Shown: piece by piece, positions 58,213 through 63,211 of the stretch
Numbering within the stretch: the stretch's first letter is position 1
Layout: every line of letters begins with the position of its first letter
Virus record (IMG/VR): IMGVR_UViG_3300046680_000175
Coordinates: 1-63,211 of that record
Reading direction: 5' to 3' (one strand)
Source of the DNA: a virus
Length of the DNA: 63,211 nucleotides
The notes under the pieces: generated by a model
The model's input: only the letters and a program-made list of their open reading frames with translations
Database searches by the model: none
What the model was told of the DNA's origin: nothing
Position numbers and translations under genes: made by a program

Positions 58213-59064
58213 ATGCCAGCACAACCACTGACCCAATCACAGAAAGCAGACGCCGAGCGTCTCAAACGACTCTTTTCGCGATGGCAGGCTGAACGCCGCA
58301 AAGATGGGCTGCCTACGTCGCAGGAAGTAGTCGGGGGAATGCTCGACCTGACCCAAAGCGGGCTGAGCCAGTATTTGAACGGGCGGATTCCCCTAAATGT
58401 TGCGATCGTCGTCAAACTTGCTTCACTGCTAGGGTGTCAGCCGGAGGAGATCAGTCCTGCTATAGCGGAAGAAATTCGCGCGCTGACGTCGCTCACCGAT
58501 GCAGGGAATACGCACTCGCACATTTCTGCGTCCGCTGAATCGACAAAAACGGGACAAAACAGGGGGCTCTTCGAGGAATCAACAGAAGCCGCAGGGAATA
58601 GCATTGATGCCACGGACAAACTAAAAAACGTGGCGGCTCCCCCACCGGAGCATCGCCTTATCCCTGTACTGACCTATATGCAAGCCGGCAAGATGATCGA
58701 AGTCGCAGACCCGTATTCCCTCGGGGGCGTTTCAGCAACTGTTTCGACGCACCTTGAACTCTCCGGGCGGGCGTTCGGCCTGCTGATTGAGGGAGATTCG
58801 ATGTTGCCGGAGTACCGAGAGGGAGAATTGGTCGTAATCGACCCGGAGGAAACTCCGTTTCCTGGAGAGATGGTCTTGGCTCTAGTGCGGGGCGAGACGG
58901 TTTTTAGGAAATACCGCGAGACCGGGACGGATGCCAAGGGAGTCTTGAATTTCGAGCTGGTGCCACTTAACGACGACTTCCCGACGCTGCACAGCGAACG
59001 GGATCACATGCAGGTGATCGGCGTCATGGTTGAGCACCGAAAGTACCGCCGACGTACCCGCTAA
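58213..59064 (+). CDS. CI-like repressor, HTH plus S24 autocleavage domain
   Basis: 283 aa. HTH around residues 34-75 (SQEVVGGMLDLTQSGLSQYL), linker, then S24: cleavage-type A158-G159 (YMQAGKM), S196 (EGDSMLPEY), K233 (VFRKY). The family is cleaved when RecA is activated by DNA damage, so the prophage should be inducible. Its gene lies between the two operator/promoter units. Confidence 0.92.
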   Translation: MPAQPLTQSQKADAERLKRLFSRWQAERRKDGLPTSQEVVGGMLDLTQSGLSQYLNGRIPLNVAIVVKLASLLGCQPEEISPAIAEEIRALTSLTDAGNTHSHISASAESTKTGQNRGLFEESTEAAGNSIDATDKLKNVAAPPPEHRLIPVLTYMQAGKMIEVADPYSLGGVSATVSTHLELSGRAFGLLIEGDSMLPEYREGELVVIDPEETPFPGEMVLALVRGETVFRKYRETGTDAKGVLNFELVPLNDDFPTLHSERDHMQVIGVMVEHRKYRRRTR

Positions 59065-59218
59065 AAACCACGAAGCGACGGGGCCAACAAAAAGCCGGCC
59101 GACGAGCTGGCAGCCGGAGTGAGGGGAGGCGCACGCGACTTGCTAGCACTTTCAGTGGGATTTAAACTTTCCCGGTAGAATGCCGTCTTACCATGAACAA
59201 CCAAACCGGAGGGAAACA

Positions 59219-59437
59219 ATGAAGCATCTGTTCAATGTCCTCGCTGGCGTGGGTTCTGCAATGAACGCATTTGGAACGCTGCCGCAGTACGATGTCCCCA
59301 AACGAGGCGACAGTGCGAGAGATTTAGCACTTGTCGGTGGTGACATGCGGAAGGTGGCATCCAGGTTAGAAAAACAAGCCAGACGGACCACCCTAAGCAG
59401 TCATGGGTCGACACACAACCGCACAGGTAAAAAGTAA
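59219..59437 (+). CDS. Small lysogeny-region protein
   Basis: 72 aa from ATG 59219; GGAGGGA ribosome site. MKHLFNVLAGVGSAMNAFGT then a basic tail. A TAGAAT -10-like box lies at 59176-59181. Unknown; co-expressed with the next gene probably. Confidence 0.6.
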   Translation: MKHLFNVLAGVGSAMNAFGTLPQYDVPKRGDSARDLALVGGDMRKVASRLEKQARRTTLSSHGSTHNRTGKK

Positions 59438-59810
59438 AGATACCAGCTTGACCCTGTCTCACCATGAGACAGATGCGCCGCTGCTCCCTATGGCGCAGAT
59501 TGAGCGCTTGGCGGAACTGCTTCCGGAAAAGGTTGACTGGGTCTTCGAGCAAGCTGCGGCAGAAGGTGAATTTCGTCGCAGCGAAACCAAGCGCGTCAAT
59601 ACGCTGGTTGCGGTTGAACGGCTCGGAAGCATGCTTTCTGGGTTGATCATCGGTTGCGTCGCTCTTGCAGTGTCGGCGTACTTGGCAATGAACGGACACG
59701 ACACGGTAGCGGGAATCATCGGTGGAACAACTGTCGTCGGCCTGGTTTCCGCGTTCGTGATAGGTCAGCGAAAAGGCGCGGTTCAGCAGAATCAGCAACA
59801 GAAGAAATAA
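59403..59810 (+). CDS. DUF2335 membrane protein
   Basis: 135 aa. LAELLPEKVDWVFEQAAAEG, RRSETKRV then two membrane helices (SGLIIGCVALAVSAYLAM and VAGIIGGTTVVGLVSAFVIG) match DUF2335. Next to CI and ended by a terminator, so probably expressed in lysogens. Superinfection exclusion is a guess. Confidence 0.78.
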   Translation: MGRHTTAQVKSKDTSLTLSHHETDAPLLPMAQIERLAELLPEKVDWVFEQAAAEGEFRRSETKRVNTLVAVERLGSMLSGLIIGCVALAVSAYLAMNGHDTVAGIIGGTTVVGLVSAFVIGQRKGAVQQNQQQKK

Positions 59811-59826
59811 GACCCTCGCCTAGAAG

Positions 59827-59851
59827 AGCCCCGCCGCGCGCGGGGCTTTTT
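59827..59851 (+). terminator. Rightward intrinsic terminator
   Basis: AGCCCCGC with GCGGGGCT (stem 59827-59834 / 59840-59847), loop CGCGC, then T5 on the plus strand. It ends the repressor/DUF2335 transcript. Confidence 0.9.
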
Positions 59852-60051
59852 CATTTTCGCCGCCTGGCGAATCCCTCCCTCCACAGCGTCGCGCCGACTG
59901 AGGTCAGTAGCGCGATGTCATCGTCTGACAGCCGCGGCCATGCCTCGGCCAGCCATCCAGCGAACCCGGCCGTAGCTTCGTCGAGCCGCACATCCGCCCT
60001 TCCCTCTATATTCAGCCTCTCGAAGATCGTGATCACGTCTTCTGGGGTCAT
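59851..60051 (-). CDS. Small leftward protein between the terminator and the right operator
   Basis: 66 aa; GGGAGGAAA ribosome site. MTPEDVITIFERLNIEGRAD then AGFAGWLAEAWPRLSDDDIA and LTSVGATLWREGFARRRK. Helical, no known function. Start at 60051, well away from the operator. Confidence 0.6.
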   Translation of the reverse strand: MTPEDVITIFERLNIEGRADVRLDEATAGFAGWLAEAWPRLSDDDIALLTSVGATLWREGFARRRK

Positions 60052-60141
60052 GGTTTCCTCCCTCGCGTAGCTGGCGCCCCGGACATTCTGCGTCTCAGAA
60101 TTCCAACAGTCGCAAAAAAATAGAGAGCACGAAAGTTTATT

Positions 60142-60175
60142 AGCCCGACTGTTGACACGTGCAAGAAGTCGGACT
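60142..60175. promoter_or_regulatory. Operator pair of the rightward promoter
   Basis: AGCCCGACT (60142-60150) and AGTCGGACT (60167-60175), again 25 bp apart, overlapping the promoter. It is the inverted near-copy of the unit at 58142-58175. Confidence 0.75.
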
Positions 60176-60180
60176 AATAT
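60152..60180 (+). promoter_or_regulatory. Rightward early promoter
   Basis: TTGACA (60152-60157), 17 bases, TAATAT (60175-60180): an ideal sigma70 promoter for the recombination operon. The ATG CGC TGA that follows 7 bases later is not a gene. Confidence 0.88.
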
Positions 60181-60228
60181 TCTGTTCATGCGCTGAACGA
60201 ACAGCGCAACGCCGAAAGGAGATGCGAC

Positions 60229-60354
60229 ATGGAGCAGTTCACGGTTTCGGAATCGATGCTTGTTTGGACGTGGGGTGTCGAGTTTGAACGCTGGCTTTGT
60301 CTAGAAGGCGTCCGACTCAAGAAGCTTCGCTCCCGCATCTGCCCACGGTTGTAG
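60229..60354 (+). CDS. 41-aa first protein of the rightward operon
   Basis: AAGGAG lies 7 bases before ATG 60229. MEQFTVSESMLVWTWGVEF then ERWLCLEGVRLKKLRSRIC. Unrecognised; may be a regulatory or anti-host peptide. Confidence 0.6.
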   Translation: MEQFTVSESMLVWTWGVEFERWLCLEGVRLKKLRSRICPRL

Positions 60355-60631
60355 TTGCAGCAAAAGGTCGAAACCGCTACGGCGGTCTGCACGTAAGGCG
60401 TGCACTGACGAGACCAACGTCTGATGCTCTTTAACCCTGATGACTGATGAATAGGCGTGTAATCGCCCTGCCCATGGCCCGGACGGCAGAACGTAAAAGT
60501 ACCGGAAATGGCTGCCTGATGAGCGGCTACCGAAAGGCGCCCAGTGCTCGGTGGCGTGGTAACCGACACAGTAGCTTTTCCAAGGCGCTTTCAACGAGAG
60601 CGCCGTGGCCAAGCACAGAAACGGAGACGAC
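60355..60631 (+). ncRNA. Structured untranslated segment with boxA-like site
   Basis: 277 bases without a good gene. TGCTCTTTAAC (60425-60435) is close to rrn/phage boxA for antitermination. Before it, GCACG-TAAGG-CGTGC (60389-60403) has the 5-bp stem and 5-base loop of a boxB, enclosed by GGTCT and AGACC. More hairpins follow. Could be a nut-type antitermination leader. Confidence 0.45.
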
Positions 60632-60781
60632 ATGTCCCAACCTGCAGAAGACCTTCTTGAGTTGAATCGCCTTGCCGCGGCAGATGACGGCAAGGCCGGT
60701 TCCCTGATCAACCTAATGCGCCGCGAATATGCCCTGCGATTGATCGCGCCGGGCGTCGCAGACGAGCGCGAGGGATGCTAA
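60632..60781 (+). CDS. 49-aa small protein
   Basis: MSQPAEDLLELNRLAAADDG then KAGSLINLMRREYALRLIAP. ACGGAGA ribosome site. Helical; CIII-like size but no proven relationship. Confidence 0.55.
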   Translation: MSQPAEDLLELNRLAAADDGKAGSLINLMRREYALRLIAPGVADEREGC

Positions 60782-60783
60782 TC

Positions 60784-61155
60784 ATGGGCGCAGTAACCCC
60801 CTTTCTTGCCACCCGCACAGGCGAATACGCGATCGACAAAGACCTCGCGGCGCTGGATCGCGAAGACGCGATCGCTGAAGAGAAACAGCGCTACATCGAC
60901 AAGCGCACCGCTGAGCTGCACGAGCGGCGCATGGCGAACGTCAGCGATGAGGATCTGATCATCGCGCTGGAATACCTGACGACGGTCCCTGCATCGGTCG
61001 CACGAATGAAGCAGTGGATCTATTCGAACGATGAGTTCTGCGCGGCGGCCATGCAAGGCGCAATCAGCGCAGCGATCCGCCTCGATAGCGCTTCGATCGC
61101 AATCACCGAGGCGAAAGCTCTGTTCGACGAGTCGGCGAGCGAAGAGCGTCACTGA
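60784..61155 (+). CDS. Hypothetical early protein
   Basis: 123 aa from ATG 60784 (60775 possible). YAIDKDLAALDREDAIAEEK then a coiled-coil and helices (LTTVPASVARMKQWIYSNDE). GAGGG upstream. Unrecognised. Confidence 0.6.
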   Translation: MGAVTPFLATRTGEYAIDKDLAALDREDAIAEEKQRYIDKRTAELHERRMANVSDEDLIIALEYLTTVPASVARMKQWIYSNDEFCAAAMQGAISAAIRLDSASIAITEAKALFDESASEERH

Positions 61156-61275
61156 ATGCAGTAACGAGCGGCAGAGGTCTGATCGATGGGCGTTCGCGGA
61201 GCGCTTATTTTTCAGCCCTTTGAGCGTAGGAGTCCTTAATCCCGCCGGCTAAGTCTCGGCGAACTGGAAAGAACG

Positions 61276-61785
61276 ATGGAAGGGAATGAGATACCTCTGA
61301 CAAGAGGGCGAGTTGCGATCGTCGACAGCGAGGATTACGAGCGCTTGTCGCGGCTCAAATGGCGTCTGAGCGCTTACGGCTATGCCGTCACCAGCCTGCC
61401 GCGAGAGAAAGGGAGCCGGCGCCAGAAGGAAGTGAAGATGCATCGATTGATCATGGGATTGTCGGCGAGCGACTCGCTCGTGGTTGATCACAAAGACACC
61501 GACAAGCTCAACAACCGACGTTCCAACCTGCGCGCTTGTGAGCGATCCAAGAACACCTTGAACGTCGGGCTTCGTACTGACAACCGATCTGGCTTCAAGG
61601 GCGTGACCCTGAAGTGGTCAACGGGCAGGTGGGGCGCGCGGATCAAGTTAGACGGTAAAACGAAGCACCTCGGTCATTACGCCTCGCCAGAAGAGGCTCA
61701 TGAAGTGTATTGCCTGATCGCAGACATGCTGCATGGGGAATACGCAAATCATGGAACAGCCCAATCTATTTCGGAGCGCGTGTGA
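61276..61785 (+). CDS. HNH endonuclease with AP2 DNA-binding domain
   Basis: 169 aa. HRLIMGLSASDSLVVDHKDT and DKLNNRRSNLRACERSKNTL make the HNH core (residues 56-96); GFKGVTLKWSTGRWGARIKL and GHYASPEEAHEVY make the AP2/ERF-type recognition domain. Phage mobile nuclease. GTGA overlap with the next gene. Confidence 0.9.
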   Translation: MEGNEIPLTRGRVAIVDSEDYERLSRLKWRLSAYGYAVTSLPREKGSRRQKEVKMHRLIMGLSASDSLVVDHKDTDKLNNRRSNLRACERSKNTLNVGLRTDNRSGFKGVTLKWSTGRWGARIKLDGKTKHLGHYASPEEAHEVYCLIADMLHGEYANHGTAQSISERV

Positions 61786-62984
61786 GCATGGAAAACAAAA
61801 ACGGACGGCAACTCAATGTGATCGAGCGCGCTGCAATCGCACTGGGGACGCCGGAGCATGAGAAGAAACTGCGCGAGTTGGTCACGCAGTCGGCGTCGAT
61901 CATCGAGATCAAGAACGCAGACGCACGTACGCAGTGCCATTCGGCGTACATGGTTCTGAAGAATGCCCGCGTCGAGATCGAGAAGGCGGGCAAGACGGCG
62001 CGCGAGGACGCGACGGCGTTCTCGAAGGCGGTGATCGAAGAGCAGAAGCGGCTCGTCGAGATCACGACGGCCGAAGAGTCAAGGCTGCAAGGGCTGCGCG
62101 ACGTGTGGGACGAAGCGCGCGAGGCTGAGAAGCGCGCAGCACGCGAGGCCGAGTCGAAGCGAATTGCGGACATCAAGCTGAAGATCGAAGCCTTCATGCT
62201 CGACGCGATGGCAGCCGCATCGAAGTCATCGGCCGAGATCGCTGAGTATGCCGACAGCCTCGACAAGATGGTTATTTCCATCGACGAGTTCGCAGAGTTC
62301 ACCGGCGAGGCGCAGGCGAAGCAATACCAGACGGTCAAGTGGCTGCGTGAGCGGCACTCTGACGCGGTTGCGAAGGAAGAAGAAGCCAAGCGCCTCGATG
62401 CCGAACGCGCCGAAATCGCCCGACTCCGCGCTGAGCAGGAAGAGCGGGAGCGCCAGGCAGCAGCCGAGCGCGCCGAGCATGAGCGCAAGGCGCGCGCGGA
62501 GCGGGAGGCAGAGGAAGCCCGGTTTCGCGCGGAGCGTGCCACAGCCGAAGCGAAGCTCCGCGCCGAGCGCGAGGCGCACGAAGCCGAGATGCAGGTGCAG
62601 CGCGACGAGATCGCGCGCCAGCAGGCGGAGATCGCAGCGGCAAAGGCCGAGCAGGAGCGCATCGAGCGCGAACGTAAGGCAGCGATCGAGGCGGAAGAGC
62701 GCCGTAAGCGCGAGGAAGCTGAAGCCGCAGCGCGCGCCGAAGCCGAGCGCATTGAAACAGAGCGCCGGGCCGCCGTGCAAGAGCAGATCCGGCGCGAGCA
62801 GGAACAGTTCGCCGCGAACGGACCCGGCGACGTGGAGATTGTGATGTTGCTGGCCCATCAATACGACGTCGCCGTTGGCGATGTGATGGGCTGGATGAAG
62901 AAGTTCGATTACGACGCAGCCGATGCAGCGTTCGCAGCGATGAATGCGAGCGGATCTCTGCCAGATATGGAGAAGGCGGCATGA
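61782..62984 (+). CDS. Large coiled-coil protein of the recombination operon
   Basis: 400 aa from GTG 61782 (ATG 61788 also possible). N-terminal region (HSAYMVLKNARVEIEKAGKT, FSKAVIEEQKRLVEITTAEE) then a long charged coil of Ala/Glu/Arg about residues 195-345, and a small C-terminal domain (DVEIVMLLAHQYDVAVGDVM). Such proteins lie before Bet/Exo genes, perhaps as recombination helpers; not proven. Confidence 0.65.
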   Translation: MSMENKNGRQLNVIERAAIALGTPEHEKKLRELVTQSASIIEIKNADARTQCHSAYMVLKNARVEIEKAGKTAREDATAFSKAVIEEQKRLVEITTAEESRLQGLRDVWDEAREAEKRAAREAESKRIADIKLKIEAFMLDAMAAASKSSAEIAEYADSLDKMVISIDEFAEFTGEAQAKQYQTVKWLRERHSDAVAKEEEAKRLDAERAEIARLRAEQEERERQAAAERAEHERKARAEREAEEARFRAERATAEAKLRAEREAHEAEMQVQRDEIARQQAEIAAAKAEQERIERERKAAIEAEERRKREEAEAAARAEAERIETERRAAVQEQIRREQEQFAANGPGDVEIVMLLAHQYDVAVGDVMGWMKKFDYDAADAAFAAMNASGSLPDMEKAA

Positions 62985-63196
62985 GCGAAGAACGCGAAAC
63001 GTTCTGGATCGTGTGGTGCCCGACTGGATCGCAGCCGCCCCGGCATCAACACGCCGGATATGACCAAGCCGTGCGCGAGGCCGAGCGCCTCGCCATGAGC
63101 GCGCCGGGCCAAGAGTTCTACGTCATGGCCGCCGACACCATGCGCATCGTCGACAACATGAAACGTGTCGACTTCGTGCGCGAAATGCCCTTCTAA
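62981..63196 (+). CDS. 71-aa conserved phage protein crossing the junction
   Basis: MSEERETFWIVWCPTGSQPP, then REAERLAMSAPGQEFYVMAA. ATGA overlap with the coiled-coil gene. Known as a hypothetical from phage early operons. Its 3' half is repeated at 1-112 because of the contig overlap. Confidence 0.75.
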   Translation: MSEERETFWIVWCPTGSQPPRHQHAGYDQAVREAERLAMSAPGQEFYVMAADTMRIVDNMKRVDFVREMPF

Positions 63197-63211
63197 ATCC
63201 ACGACGCCCCG
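63085..63211. repeat. Right copy of 127-bp terminal direct repeat
   Basis: Identical to 1-127; see the left copy. Remove one copy for the circular map. Confidence 0.95.

Noticed and set aside
60186-60194. Two-codon leaderless frame after the rightward promoter
   Set aside because: ATG CGC TGA is too short to call; noted only as part of the promoter geometry.

Overview
The window is one complete, circularly closed genome of a temperate tailed phage (or excised prophage), not a piece of chromosome. The first 127 bases are repeated exactly as the last 127, and the gene at the right end runs through the junction, so the unique circle is 63,084 bp. High GC, GC-ending codons and the gene families (DUF1364, DUF1367, DUF2184, DUF1073, Lar, NinX, CII-like and S24 CI-like proteins) suggest a Burkholderia/Paraburkholderia-type host. 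A tail sheath (DUF3383), tube (DUF3277) and baseplate proteins imply a contractile-tailed, myovirus-like particle. Host and morphology are inferences.

Layout. (1) 58.1-60.2 kb is the genetic switch: a lambda-CI-like S24 repressor lies between two nearly identical promoter/operator units. The leftward one drives a Cro-like gene, a CII-like gene and the replication genes; the rightward one drives the recombination operon. This is the lambda immunity layout in mirror image. (2) 60.2 kb, across the junction, to 9.9 kb is the rightward early operon: a long structured leader with a boxA-like element, an HNH/AP2 nuclease, a large coiled-coil protein, an HNH nuclease, a lambda Bet recombinase, a YqaJ/lambda-type exonuclease and many small accessory genes (DUF5131, Lar, a paralogous array), ending with a GIY-YIG protein and an AlpA-like excisionase candidate. 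(3) 10.1-13.8 kb holds the integrase, a likely attP region, zinc-ribbon proteins and a membrane O-acyltransferase that probably modifies the surface of the lysogen. (4) 13.9-45.7 kb, read leftward, is the late region. In order of transcription it has terminase (with an HNH gene between the subunits), portal, head morphogenesis, Nudix-protease-scaffold fusion, decoration protein, capsid, connectors, sheath, tube, frameshifted tail chaperones, tape measure, baseplate, tail fibres, surface proteins, endolysin and lysis genes. Rightward cargo genes sit inside it, notably a PhyH-type dioxygenase at 19.3 kb. (5) 47.3-58.1 kb, read leftward, holds replication and nin-like genes. The replication initiator carries four perfect 22-bp-spaced iterons, a lambda-O-style origin.

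How it works together (inference). CI binds AGTC[C/G]GACT operators over both early promoters. Once CI is lost, the leftward transcript makes Cro-like, CII-like, initiator and loader proteins, while the rightward transcript makes Bet/Exo and excision proteins. Late leftward transcription from about 45.7 kb passes at least seven intrinsic terminators, one of them inside a coding sequence, so antitermination or deliberate attenuation is expected. I saw no tRNA, CRISPR array or insertion sequence.
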